This document shows, piece after piece, positions 45,207-57,860 of a stretch of 64,000 nt of DNA; positions within the stretch are counted from its first letter, which is position 1, and each line of letters opens with the position of its first letter. The stretch is from assembly GCA_030544235.1 (NCBI GenBank), contig CM060466.1, forward strand, positions 21,936,575-22,000,574. The letters are read 5' to 3'. This DNA is from Lepturacanthus savala. Taxonomy: Eukaryota; Chordata; Actinopteri; Scombriformes; Trichiuridae. A model generated the notes under the pieces. It was given only the letters and a program-made list of their open reading frames with translations. It searched no databases and was not told where the DNA came from. The position numbers and the translations under genes are program-made.

Positions 45207-45574
45207 GGGCGACACGGTGGCGCAGGGGTTAGCGCTGTTGCCTCACAGCAAGAAGGTCGCAGGTTCAAGACCTCCTTGGTCCGGGGTCTGGGACCTTTCT
45301 GTGTGGAGTTTGCATGTTCTCCCCGTGTCTGCGTGGGTTTTCACCGGGTACTCCGGCTTCCTCCCACAGTCCAAAAACATGCTGAGGTTAATTGGCAACT
45401 CTAAATTGCCCATAGGTGTGAATGTGTGAGTGAATGGTGTGTGTGCCCCACGATTGGCTGGCGACCATCTGGGGTGTATCCCTGCCTCTCGCCGTAACAC
45501 GCTGGGATAGGCTCCAGCAGACCCCTGCGACCCTAATGAGGAATAAGCAGGTATAGAAAATGACTGACTGACTG
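45207..45574 (+). mobile_element. tRNA-derived SINE, copy 2 (full length) with target duplication
   Basis: The head has A box-like TGGCGCAGGGGTTAGCGC and B box GGTTCAAGACC. The body has TGTGGAGTTTGCATGTTCTC, AACATGCTGAGGTTAATTGG and GGGATAGGCTCCAGCAGACC, and the 3' end is a GACT repeat. A 13-bp direct duplication, ACTTTGATTATGT, flanks it (45194-45206 and 45575-45587). It inserted into the 3' tail of the LINE fragment. Confidence 0.85.
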
Positions 45575-48149
45575 ACTTTGATTATGTACATTACCTTGCT
45601 GTTGAAATGGGCTATACAAATAAACTTGCCTTTCCTTACTAAACATTTTCTGCTCTCTACCAGTGAAACCTGTGCTTCTATGTCACGTGGTAAAAAAAAA
45701 TCATCAGAAGCTACGCTGACAGTAAATTTGTATTTAATTTATGCTGCATAAGCAGAAAATGTAACCAGAAAACCTTTGATAGCAACATCATCGCCATTGC
45801 AGACAGGATTTCCCATGGGAGCCCCGCAGGAAGCAGCTCAAAAGAAGAAAAAGAACGAAATGCCACGAAGGCAAACTGACAAGGCACGAAATTGAAGATC
45901 CATCCCCTATAAAGTCAACTAATTTCACACTGGAAACTGCACACAGTACGGAGCAGCACCATAACACGTGTGACCTGTCTCTTTTGGCTGCAGTGACAGA
46001 CAGGATATCAGCAGGTAGAGCTTTCCCGTTGTCGCCGTCATTCTCCACGAGCAGAAATACTGTTTTCGGTAAATTGCAGGTTACCAGGAGTGACAGCAAA
46101 GGTGTGTTTGGTGGACAAGGACATAAGCTGTGAACACACTGCATAAATATAAACCACCAATGCTGCCTGGGGTGTCAGTGAAGATTCCTAATGCCACACT
46201 TACAGTAGATAATAACATCCTCCAGGCTGATGCAGAACAGCAGGCACGACCATGGCTAATCAGCTTGGCAACAGCCCTGATAGAACTGGCAGAGGGTGCA
46301 GTAATATGTGTAACCTAAGCAACAGGAGCGCCAGCCTTCAGTCACTATATGGTCATAAGAGTGGAGCAGCGGACAATGGACTGCAGCAGCTGTGTGTGCA
46401 TGTGTGTGTGCATGTACAGTACATGCTGCTAGAGGTGAGGGAGGAAGTGCCAAAAATAAACATGTCTTTGAGTTGCAGGAGACATACTGCTGTTTGATAG
46501 AAACAAGCATTCATAGAGGAGAGCAATCCACCCGAGTCTACCAGTCTACAAATGTTAACCATATATTTCACTACATAAAATATATCCCTATATTGCTATT
46601 CTACTTCTTGTTAATATTATTATCACAAAATGACAATCCCGGGAAACACAGTCAAAGTAAATATATGTCTGATGCTACAAAACTGTGCTCATCTCACATA
46701 TTTACTTTACCCCATGTACTGTTTAAAGTCTTAAAAACGCATTGTTGCGTGACAGATTCTCTGTATAATATTATAGCTCTCTTCATGTTAAATATACAGC
46801 CTGTCCAGCAGTATAATTACTTACAATCCTCCCACAAAGTCAGACAGTATGCACCACTGAGTTGTTGCTATTAAAGGACTACGCAATAAAGAACAGCCTC
46901 TACCTGCTTAATCTGCTGACTCACAGAGAAAACTTCAGATTGTCTGCATGCTGGTTTATATTCTACAGAAGATCTAATTAAAATTATTTTAATATCCTAC
47001 AAAAAAAAACATTGTAAAAAAAAAAAAAGAAAATATTTGCATTAGTAATAAAAGTAAAGACTTAAAGAAGTTAAGGCTCTGTTGGATGCTTTCCATATCG
47101 GTCAACTCTACTTTCAAATCATTTTTGTACAATTGCGAGCCTCTAATTTGAAGGCTTGCAATAATGTGATTGTGTATTCTGCTATACATAATCAAGGCAG
47201 ATTTAGACAAACTAATTACCTGTGGCTGACTTTAAAACAGGCCGTTGGATGAGTTTGCAAATTCTTGTAATGGCTCTTTTACTGTTTTCTAGTCCCAAAC
47301 TGGACCACAGACCGTAGGCTAGGATCAACCAAACAGCAGGACAGTAATTAATACTATCAATAATAAAACAAAATGCATTTGCTCTAAATGGCATTGAAAA
47401 CACTGATTAAGAGGTGAAAAATGAAAACCACCCAAAGCACAGTAATTCAGTCTGAATGGGGCAGTCTTGATTAGGGCAGGAAAGGGAAACAGTGGCAGGC
47501 AATTAAAAGCGTGCTTGTTAATCAGTTAATCAATTTACACCGAGAGCAAACCAACACATACACACATTTACAATTCAATAAACAGCAAATTAGACGTCTA
47601 TAGTACTTTGCCATGCCTGCAGTGTTTGCTGTACAGCAGTGTAAGACCTAAATAGGTTAGTTTTAATGCCTTAAAAAAGTTATTCAAAATGATACTAAAA
47701 CCATAAATGTTAAATCATAAATCAATCGATTAACATCCTCACTTTATTGATCAACAGTCATGGTACAGTCACAAAGGTGTTCTCACTTTTGCTTGATTAG
47801 ACCTCTACTCATGTCTGTAGGGGTATGTACACACTACACTTGTACTTAATTGACATCTGCTAATTAGGATCATAGCAGATATGACACTGGAGACAAAGAT
47901 TTGTAACATACTGTATATTTAAACATCCGTTTGGATATATGAATACCTATATTTGACAGACAATTACAAAACAGTCTTCGAAAGTGACCCATTCTTTCAC
48001 TTTTATCCTGTTTTGGGCATGTGAACATTAAAACAGTCCTAAAATAGATCATAGATGTTAATACATTCAAGCACATATATAATATAATAATACCTCATGC
48101 ACAGTTTTTCTGCTTCCTAGTGCTTCCTGAACACGAAGCCTGGGTATTC

Positions 48150-48270
48150 CCTTGATATGCAGCAATTAGCAGTTCTAATAAAAAGACAGCCTCGTTGGAG
48201 CGGGAAAAGCTTGTTAGTCTCCCCGCTAATTACACTGAAGCACCAGGGAGGACAGGCGAGACCAGGGGCA
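48150..48270. other. Complex block, candidate conserved non-coding element
   Basis: The sequence is of higher complexity than its surroundings and contains homeodomain-type cores (GCAATTAGCAGTT, GCTAATTACACTG) within GC-balanced DNA. There is no open frame of note. An enhancer role is a guess from composition only. Confidence 0.2.
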
Positions 48271-48446
48271 CTTCATTCACTGGCCATCACTCACACACAC
48301 TTACACACACACTCCAACATAGCAGACACAATGGGAACACACTCACCTACTCATGTTAATCAGGCTTTTCAGATTTTATTTACTCTAGACCTCTGTACAG
48401 TACTACATTTGTAAACAGCCAGGATAGATGTTTAGTACAATCTATC

Positions 48447-48475
48447 ATATATATATATATATATAGAGAGAGAGA
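48447..48475. repeat. (TA)n(GA)n microsatellite
   Basis: A short TA run passing into GA dinucleotides. Confidence 0.85.
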
Positions 48476-49140
48476 ACATTATAATAAAAATACTATAATA
48501 AAAACAAATAGAAATTCTTCTTGGTTTAGCCTCTTGCAATATGTTATTAATCAAATATTTCCAGATATTGATTTAAAATTAAAAAATGCAAAAAGAAGAG
48601 AGAGAGAATGAAACATAGGTCCCTGGCTGAATCGTAGGGCATCATATTTCTTATACATTTTAATGAAATCTGGGATTTCAAATTTACTTATTATGCCACA
48701 CACATTTAGTATAATTACCCCTAGATCCTGACGCTGAGCCAATAAGTCAATTCCACTGACTTTGTAGTCAACATCATCGTATCCAATCAGGAAAAGGTCA
48801 ACCAGGTTGTTGATGGTGATGTATTTATCATCTTTCTTGCAAATGACTTCAACCTATTTGATGAATGTGTATTCTTTGCATACTGTACTTGAACAGTTTA
48901 TAACTCAGATTTGTGAGATCTCCCTAGATGAATACTTTCTTATACATGTCACTTTCCATCAGTATCCTCTTATCCATCATGAAGTCAGCCAGCGGCTGCA
49001 GCAAGTCAGCATGCTTTCTCCATCACTCCTCACTGTCTTCACCATCCTGCTCCTCCTCAATACCATTGATTCTGACATTAAAGGTTGAATATGTACATTT
49101 TTTAAAGGCTATATTAAAAAAATAATATGGCCACCCTGTT

Positions 49141-49172
49141 TAGAGGGGGACAGAATAAAATGTCCCCCTCTA
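49141..49172. repeat. 12-bp perfect inverted repeat
   Basis: TAGAGGGGGACA, loop GAATAAAA, then TGTCCCCCTCTA. The GC-rich stem is exact and contrasts with AT-rich flanks; a palindromic CATATAAAATTATATG follows. Confidence 0.8.
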
Positions 49173-50569
49173 CATATAAAATTATATGTAGTGTGAATTA
49201 ATTATTTTTTACATTTTTCACAGGTTTGACAATGATTTTATGTTTACAGGTACCAGGCAACGGTGACAGAGGCATTGTGAGTTGCCAGATACGGTCTCTA
49301 TGCTCAGCACAGCAAAGTTTGCAAATCTTGCACCTTATGAAGCCGAGTGACTGGAGAAGGGCAAAAACTAGAGTCAATATCGGTGAAATGATGTACTAGA
49401 TGGACTCATATAAAATATTACCATAGCATCAAAACACATATGGAAATGGTGACGTTTCTCCTCATTGAGCTACGCTAACTCGCTTGCTAACATATCTAAC
49501 ATTACCTCTTGGTCAAATTCTTCTCCAACATCAACCAGAGTGAACCATCGACCTCCACACCCAGTAAACACAGGAAATGTGTCCTCCCGCTCTGTCCAGT
49601 ATTGCCAGTTCAGTTTCATCACCATCATCATGTGGTGAGTGGTTATTATAAACCATATTCTAGCTATTTGTATTCACACAGGTCTCATGTACCCTGTATG
49701 ATTCATCACTTGACATGATACAGGCTGATTGCTTGATGCAAGCCGACTGCTGGGTTATTTTTCTTTTGTGTTGCAACTATGATTTTAAAACACAGTATTC
49801 TGCTCATTTTACATATTTCACCTTTAACCTTCTGGCTGTACTATTAGCAGTCGTCCTCTATTTATTTTCATTCCACAATGTTGCTATTGATCTTTCCCTT
49901 ATCAACAATCCAGTTGTTTTAGCGCAGCCTTGAGAATAGCAGCTAGCGCTGCTTTGATGGTATCAGCACTATTTTAGTTAGATCCTTGATACCGAGGTCA
50001 ACCAGAATTGAATCAGCCTCAACTGCTGCTATTACAGCATGCACAGTGTTCTCTTTTCCTCTCTGCTCTCATGCTCTTTATGATAATTTCACTATCATTG
50101 CCTGACTCTAAACAATAAGAGGAAAACTCCTGGAGAGGCACAACTCTTTTTCACAGTCTTACTGTTCATGGTTGGTCATCCAACTAATAACCTCATCCAC
50201 GAAACCCTTTTTATAACCTTCTCCTCTTGTAGTAGTCTCCAACAACGAGGCCATTCTCTTTGGTTTGGAGCAAAGATTTCTTTACCTTTTCAACCCCTTG
50301 CCTGTAGAACTTTCAAGAGCCTCCCTACAGGCGAATATATTAACTGTATTAGTACTTCACAATTATTTTTCCACTGAGGTTATATAATCAGCCCTTTTAA
50401 GGTGAAAATCCCCCCAATTTACGGAATTTTTTTTTTTACTTCTCTTCAGTTCACTGGTTCATTCCAGTCATTTACCGGTAAGCAAGATCATACCATGGCC
50501 TTGAGACCCGGGGGGGTTTCCTCTCTGAGATCTTTTTCTTTACTCTATCTTTGTTGATTTCTTTCTCTC

Positions 50570-50596
50570 TCACACACACGCACACACACACACACA

Positions 50597-50670
<74 letters not shown>
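50570..50670. repeat. (CA)n microsatellite
   Basis: About 100 bp of CA dinucleotides with early CG and AG interruptions. Confidence 0.95.
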
Positions 50671-50672
<2 letters not shown>

Positions 50673-51327
50673 CTTTTGTCACATTAGCCGACACAGCTGA
50701 GAGACAGTGCTACTGGCCACTGTAAGATGGGAGACGCTCTTCAGTTTGGGGACTTGTGATCGGTCCCATTTAGGGGACTAGTTCAGGTTGAGTGGAGCCG
50801 GCAGCTTGTCAGCGGGCGGCGGCTCAGAAACTGGGAGGGGCAGGGCAGCGAGAGAAAGGTGACATCACCCAGAAGAACAGAGTTAAGACTGTGGGGCGAC
50901 CCGACAGCAAGAATGAAAATCCTGATGTCAGTCAGCGGGCGTGTGAGACAGAGTGAAACTGTGTCTGTGGTCATTCCTTTGTTCGCTTATTCACTGATCC
51001 CTTTATATCAGACACTGCTGTACTGTGGTTTACTCAGCAGTAAACAGTAAATTGAGGTTTCACACACTTATTTTTTACCATCGTTGTCACTAAATGTTGT
51101 AGAGTTGTAATGTATAGTCGGTAGAGTGACAATGGAATATCTCTAGCAGAGGTGCCAGAGGTGATTTTGGTGGTAAGTCAGTTATTTCTGTCAAACTGAT
51201 GAATACAAATCTAATATTCGCTCTCTTTCACAGTTAAATTGCTAAACAATGAGCTGAAACCTGCTATGATGCTGTTAATTCCCTAAAGATTCATCAATAT
51301 AAGTGATGCTTCTAAAACATTGCGATT

Positions 51328-51329
<2 letters not shown>

Positions 51330-51398
<69 letters not shown>

Positions 51399-51399
51399 T
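51330..51399. repeat. (TA)n(GA)n compound microsatellite
   Basis: About 44 bp of TA followed by about 26 bp of GA dinucleotides. Confidence 0.95.
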
Positions 51400-52089
51400 A
51401 GATACAGATATATATTATAGCTATAAACTTTGATAAAACCGCATCTACTTACTGCATCTAGGTGGCCACCACTAAGAGCCACCTATATGAAGTGAAAGTT
51501 TTGTGAAGCCCTGCGCAAACACACACAAACACACGTTTTGCCCACACAGTGGTCAGCTCAGCTTGTAAGATTAAAGCGCCCTGTTCACGGAGGTCGATCT
51601 GACATGAGAAGGTCTAATCTCACCCACAGTGTGGGGCTGACCTGACAGCTCCCGGCTCGAGCAGGCACTGATGCTGACAGGATACCAGTCAGTAGCCAGT
51701 GGGTTGTTTCATTGTTCTCTGACAGAGAGGGAATTCAGAGTTACCCAGACAAAAGCAATACTGTTCAGAGGAGGAGAACGAAAACGGTGCAGGAATGCTG
51801 CAGCACAATACAAAGGGAGAAAATCGCTTTTCTGGTTTCTGCCCTGTGAGTGTGCATGTGCGTGTTCCTGCAAATCTCAGAGGAAAACATCTGTTTCTAT
51901 AGTGATGAAAACACAGAATTGAAGTTGATACTGAAAATCTACGTGACGACTCTTTTCAGTCTCATCCTCATTCCTCTTCTCAATTACATTACCCTCTAAG
52001 CGACCATCTAAACGCTGCCTGTGTCCCAACTGCATAACAAATTTCCACCTCGAACAAACACAGTCATCCTATCTAGATCCCCTGCTGGT

Positions 52090-52400
52090 GTCACTTGACA
52101 GCTGAGTGACACAGCGACGGCAGAGCGGAGGGAAGGGATGTGATGAGCCGCCGCGCTTTCACACCATTAATTACCCAGACACAATTACCTCTCCCGTCAC
52201 ACAGGATCCTGCAGGAAAAGGTCAACCGTCTGGCTCACATTAAGACCGGCTCGCTATGCCGGTGCTGTGCCCACGTCACACTTCAGAGACGTGACTAATG
52301 CCTCAACAACAGGTCTAATAGCCCCCAAAATGCCACAGCAGTGCCTGTTAATGCAGCCATAAACAACACAGGGACTCAGAGGCTGAGGCCATGGCCACAC
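52090..52400. other. Complex GC-richer block, candidate regulatory DNA
   Basis: About 300 bp without repeats, rich in possible homeodomain and bHLH-type words (CCATTAATTACC, GACACAATTACC, GACAGCTGAG). No exon structure is visible. It is listed because it stands out from the AT-rich, repeat-laden surroundings. Confidence 0.2.
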
Positions 52401-52927
52401 ACTAGTAAGGAAAGCGAAGGAGAACAAAAGAAAATGGAGATTTAGGATGAAAAAGCAAAGGTAAAAGATTTAAAAAAGAGTTATGAACAGCCCAAAAAAG
52501 TATGGAAATGGATGTGTTCGTGTGGATCACATCTCTTTTGTCATTGTTTTATTAGCATTGTCTCCTAGTATTGGAAAATTGGTTAATTTCCCTTGGATTG
52601 GGATGAGAAGCACAGCTGAGAAGTGGATTAGTGACATTTTCCTCTCCTGCAGTTGTTGTTGATTTTCGGTTTGTTTTTTCTTATTTTGGTTTGAGTTGCT
52701 TTAGAAATGATTGCACTCTATCAATGACAAGGAACAAACAGGAAATATTGATAATTTTACTCTTTATTCATTGAAAATCAAGGGCCTCAGTATTGGAACT
52801 GTACACAACCACAACAGCCTGGCACCTCCTCCTCAGGCTGGCCACCAGCCTGGTTACAAGTTGCTCTGTGTGGGGGTTAGTGTCAGCTTGGAGGAGGTTT
52901 AGGTCCCAGGTTGTTGAGATATGGGAT

Positions 52928-52997
52928 CAGCATCAGCTGCAGAATATAGATTCTGCAGCTGATGCTGTTACTAGCTGTTACTGATGCTGTTACTAGC
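52928..52997. repeat. 18-bp hairpin followed by a 16-bp direct repeat
   Basis: CAGCATCAGCTGCAGAAT, loop ATAG, then its exact complement ending at 52967. TGATGCTGTTACTAGC then occurs at 52960-52975 and again at 52982-52997. The arrangement suggests local slippage or a small recombination event. Confidence 0.85.
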
Positions 52998-53842
52998 GCC
53001 ACTGATACAACAACCAGCATAGGCTTCTCCGTGTAATCTCCACACGGTGAATCGTTCTTCCACATGTCCAGGCTCCATTGTCAGTGTTACAGACACCAGC
53101 ACAAACAAGCCTGCCAGTGAATGGCAGTGATTGCAGGCCTCCTCTGGCAGCCTTTTGAGCTCAGAGATGTCTGTTTGTTGTCTATTCCTGAGCGTCTGAC
53201 CAGAGAGACGTCTGCCATAACGTGCTGCAAATCAGTAATGTCAGAGACAGGCGGCAAAGCAGGCAACACCTTGAAAAGACTGGTTCGTCACCCTTACATC
53301 ACTAGGTTGTCTTCCAAAGATTCGACAATGGCAGGGAAATTTGGCACCTTTCACATGGGATCTCACCCACTTCTCAGCTGTGCTGCTCATCCCATAATTG
53401 CATAATCCTTACAAATGGGGCATCATTGTAAAGGGAAATGAACATGCTTTCCACTATAAGATACAATGCTAATAATACAATGACAACAGAGACATGATTG
53501 AACCAACACAATTTTCCAAACTTTTTTGGACGGTTAGCTGGCCTGTACATACAAAAGCCCTGCTTGAGCTTAGGAAAATACAGATAGACCAAAGGATAGG
53601 TTCACAATATTTCAAGTCTGTCCTAAAACAATAGACAGGAACTCTAATGAACACTGACACACTTTTTTCTTGTTGGAATAATTCCTCCAGTTTATTCTGG
53701 CCATGAAGAGATCCCTTCATAATACACTTTCAATGTAGGTAACAAAACCCACAGCCCATCTCCCGCAAAATATATTAGTTATAGGTCGAGGCAGAGGCAA
53801 CAGCAGTGCTGCCTTCATGGACGCTTATTTTTTTGTGTGTGT

Positions 53843-54108
53843 GTTTCAAAATGAGATCATGTGTATGTTTAAATCGAGAAGTTTTGAAGTTTGCATGATA
53901 AATGTTTCAGGCTTTAAACATTTATCATGCAGCCCCAGTTTATATTAAGCAAATGTGAGGCTTCAGGCAACTAAACTAGTAAAATCTAGTCCATATCTTT
54001 TAAAGTTACATTTTTAGTGACAAATTCTCTCTTTTTTAAAATCCTATCACTGCAGCCGAACAGGAAAACATTTTTTTTTCCACTTAAAAGACTAACTATG
54101 AAACTCAA
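53843..54108. repeat. Dispersed repeat, copy A, with 15-bp hairpin
   Basis: Shares TTTATCATGCAGCCC, AATCTAGTCCATATCTTT-type words and an A/T-rich end with 57640-57860. At 53893-53930, GCATGATAAATGTTT is followed after 8 nt by its complement, so the copy may mark the end of an inverted-repeat element. Confidence 0.6.
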
Positions 54109-56553
54109 ACAATTGAAGGCTTATTTATTAGGAACGATTATAGCCACCAAACCCGTTTTAGTGTTCATATGGGCACCTGCTATTCAACAGTTAACTATCC
54201 TGCTGATTTGTCATCTTCATCCACAGTGATATGCATGTATGTGACATGATAACATAACGATAGCTGCGTGTTTTAATAAGATTTAGGAAAGACCCAAGCG
54301 CGGCTTGTTAGGGGGGAAAAACAGCAAAGACAGCTGGACAGAAATAGAACCGCTGCCTTTGATTCGATACCCATCAGCTGGGCGCCAACCAAGGCAATTA
54401 AGCAACAATTGTTGAGTTAGCATTCATCAGCAAGATCAACAAGCTGAGAGTGCCCCTCGCTCATCCCAGCACAGCACTCCTTTATAACACGCTTTCATTA
54501 AACAGCGGCTCCTCCAGCATTTCCTCACCCACTCTTGTTCCTTTCCCTCGTTACTCATGTTAGAAAAAGAGAAAAAGAGCAGTTTTTTTCCCTGATGAGA
54601 TACCGAGGGGGCAAAGTGTTGCACAGACTGCGCACTTGAACTTGTTATTTCCCCGGCTTATTGTGTGAGGAGATGATTATTGTATAGGACGGCAAGCAGA
54701 CCGAATCCATTCTGCTTTGAAGTGTTGGAGACACAGGAACAGGAAGTGCAGACAAAAGATGGGGACTAATCGCTAACAGGTGGATGATGGTGATGTGATA
54801 TTTGGATTTTTTTTTTTTTAAAAAGAGTCTTTTATGAGTAATTCCCTTACCTTTTTACCACCCACTGTTAGATCCCCACAATGCAAGCACAATGTAGAAC
54901 TTATACTTACTATACAATCATAAAAGCTGCACCAGAGAAGTCAGCAGATTTTATGTCAAAAATCCTCCGTTGAGACTTACAAATAACATTTTAAAAAATT
55001 GGCAGAACTAAATTTAGGGGTTTAAATAAAGCCTCTGGGAAGTCATGCACACTCATATTGAGAGTCTTGTCCAACTTGCCTCACCCAAATCACATGAGTA
55101 TAAGCGAAAAAAAAACTTTCACTGCCAAGAAATGGAATCAAATCCACTTTCTGAAGTTCTCAAAGTTGTGCAGCTCTTACTACCTGGACACATCATCCCT
55201 TCCTGCAAGTAATACCAAATCAAAGTCCCAGTATCGGGCAAAGAAAATGAAATTTCAACTGCATGGTGTCGACTTGCAGAACTATATTCAGTCTTATCAG
55301 CAGCCACAGAGAGAATTGACAGGCAGGTCCAGCTGTCCACAGTATCTTTCTCTCTCTTTTCCTCATCATCCTCTTTCTCTCCTCTCTCATCCTGTGATGG
55401 TAAATGCGCGTAGTCTTCCACAGATAATTGCTTTCTCTCAGATGCAGTCTAATGTACTCTCTCGGCTCTGCTGTTTTTCTATTCTCCCCCATCTTCCTCA
55501 CTGTAAAACAGATAACACAGAGCACTCCAAGCCCATATCCAGAAGCCAAAATTCAATTTTAGATCAGGCATCGGTTGTAATGTTAGACATTTCTATATGC
55601 AAAATAGATTTAGTTTCTTTTAAGAAGCTGCAATGTTTCAAAATATACAACTCTGTAGTGCTGGCAGGAATTACTTTATTCTCTCCTTTAAAATTAAAAA
55701 AGGCACATTATAAAAGAAAAATAAATAATTGCAGGCAGAAGTACAGATAGCTCCTGGCGTTAGTCACACTTTGGACCATTTTGACTTCTAAATAAAATCT
55801 TCTAGGTAAACCACCTCAATTGCTCATTCAGTCAATATAATTGATGTGGATTGCAGACAGACCTGAATTGGCTTGTAGAAGTGTGCTTTTTTCACAGTGG
55901 CTGCAGGGATGACTGACGTGTCTGTCTGGGCTAATCAACGGCGCACTGGGTCACCTGTCTCACTTGACAGATGAACCTCATTCATCTCACACACAGACGC
56001 AGCCACAGCCACAGCCACACACACACACTTGTCTGAGGCCATCACAAATTAGCACTGGCCATCAACGTTTCCTTGCCAACTGGCCTGTAACCAAGTAACA
56101 TTGGATTGAGGATGTCTTTAGTGTGCACGTGTGCAGCCTCACACCCACACATACATACAGATATCATGCCTGAAGCAGCCTCACAAGTATTCACAAGTAT
56201 CTGCAAACCCTGATTCAACAGGCAAATTACATCCAAACCATGAGAGCTGTTTCACTTTTTGTAACCATTGTTATTTCCCTGATATTTATACATTTTTTAT
56301 GTTCTTAAAGGGACACTTTGCAGATTTTTAACCTTCTTTCTATATATCAGATTTAGGAACATAGCAAGAAAAGCAACAATAGTTGTTTTTAACGTAGTCC
56401 ATGTCTCCAGGGTGCAGCCTGTGTCTGTGATGGTGCCTTCAAGAACTGTAAAATGTGTGTCTCTCTGCCTACCATTTAACACAAAACACTAAATTATCAC
56501 ACTAATAAATACTTTGAAATATCAGTATTTAAAAAAAAAAAAGGTTTCATAAT

Positions 56554-56896
56554 GGGTGACATAGTGGGGCAGTGGGTAGCACTGTTGCCTCACAGAAAGA
56601 AGGTCGCAGGTTCAAGACCTCCTTGGTCTGGGACCTTTCTGTGTGGAGTTTGCATGTTCTACCCGTGTATATGCGGGTTCTCTTCAGGTTCTCCGGCTTC
56701 CTCCCACAGTCCAAAAACATGCTGAGGTTAGTTGGAGACTCTAAATTGCCCATTGGTGTGAGGGTGTGAGTGAATGGTGTTTGTGCCCCACGATAGGCTG
56801 GCGACCATCTGGGGTGTATGCGCTGGGTTTAGCTCCAGCAGTCCCCCGTGACCCTAATAAGGAATAAGCAGGTATAGAAAATGACTGACTGACTAC
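56554..56896 (+). mobile_element. tRNA-derived SINE, copy 3, with target duplication
   Basis: Same family as 45207-45574: B box GGTTCAAGACC, TGTGGAGTTTGCATGTTCTA, and a GACT repeat at the 3' end. It lacks about 20 bp before the CGCTGGG segment. TTTCATAAT flanks it on both sides (56545-56553 and 56897-56905), a 9-bp target-site duplication. Confidence 0.85.
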
Positions 56897-57550
56897 TTTC
56901 ATAATACAAGGTCGAATATCGGGCAGTGCAATCAAACACAACAGTTGTGTCAACTCGTGTGGAATCTAGAAGAGGACTCGGCAGTGACAATCCAGCCTTA
57001 ACTAAGCTGCTGGGTTTCTCTGAGGAGCCAAATCTGTCACAAACCATGATTGTTTCCCAAGACAAGTTGAAATAAAGACGACAGACTCAGTTGGCAATCA
57101 TCCACGCAACGTAACTGGCTCTTATATTTCATGATGTATCCAAAAATGTTTTGTAAATGAAAATCTTCCATGAACATAATACTGCTCACTGACTTTCTTT
57201 CTGTCTGTGCCAATCTGTGCTCAATAGTCACTGCTTGCATAATGTAAACATACCATCAGTAGTAAATTGGACACTGATTGGATGAGATGCTCACAGTGCA
57301 TTATGGTTGTTGTATTATTACCCTAAAGAGTAGTGGGGGGAATCTACAGTCTTTTTTTCAGTTTTATCTAGTCCCAGTACAGTAATTTAAATAAATGAGC
57401 AGTCTTTATGGGTCATATAACGCAGAATTAAACCTGTAAGTCAGGAACTTTTTCGGTGTTTTGTTGCTACTTTCATTGAAATGAATGGCGGCCATTTTTT
57501 GGTCCAGTATCCAGTTCTTATAATACATCTATGCTCAACTGAAGGTTGCA

Positions 57551-57604
57551 ATCACAAACAAATGCTCCCATTTCTTTCCAGAAATGGGAGCATTTGTTTG
57601 TGAT
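57551..57604. repeat. 25-bp perfect hairpin with 4-nt loop
   Basis: The left arm 57551-57575 begins ATCACAAACAAATGCTCCCA; after the loop TTCC the right arm 57580-57604 is its exact reverse complement. There is no coding content. Confidence 0.9.
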
Positions 57605-57639
57605 GCCACTTATGAAATAAAATGCTCCAGAATCATTGT

Positions 57640-57860
57640 GTTTCAATATGACATCACATGCATGTGTGAATTGAGATCACAATTTTTTAAAGATTTATCA
57701 TGCAGCCCTAGTTTATTAGGCTTCAGCCAATCAAACCCTAGAACCTAGTCCATATCTTTCAAAATTAGTCATTTCAGTAACAAATTATCTCCTTTTTTCC
57801 AATCCTAACTCTGCAGCTTAACAGTAAAAAAAAAAATCCACCAAAAAGACTAAGACTAAG
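57640..57860. repeat. Dispersed repeat, copy B
   Basis: Related to 53843-54108: TTTATCATGCAGCCCTAGTT, CTAGTCCATATCTTTCAAAA, ACAAATTATCTCCTTTTTTC and an A-rich end. The family is not known to me. Confidence 0.6.

Noticed and set aside
45207..45300. tRNA-like A and B boxes that could suggest a tRNA gene
   Set aside because: The boxes are the head of a SINE with a long body and target duplication; no cloverleaf acceptor stem is formed.
55058..55750. 230-codon plus-strand open frame, the longest in the window
   Set aside because: No signal peptide, domain or family resemblance is visible, the composition is that of random AT-rich DNA, and the opposite strand is open too over much of it. It is kept only as a chance frame.
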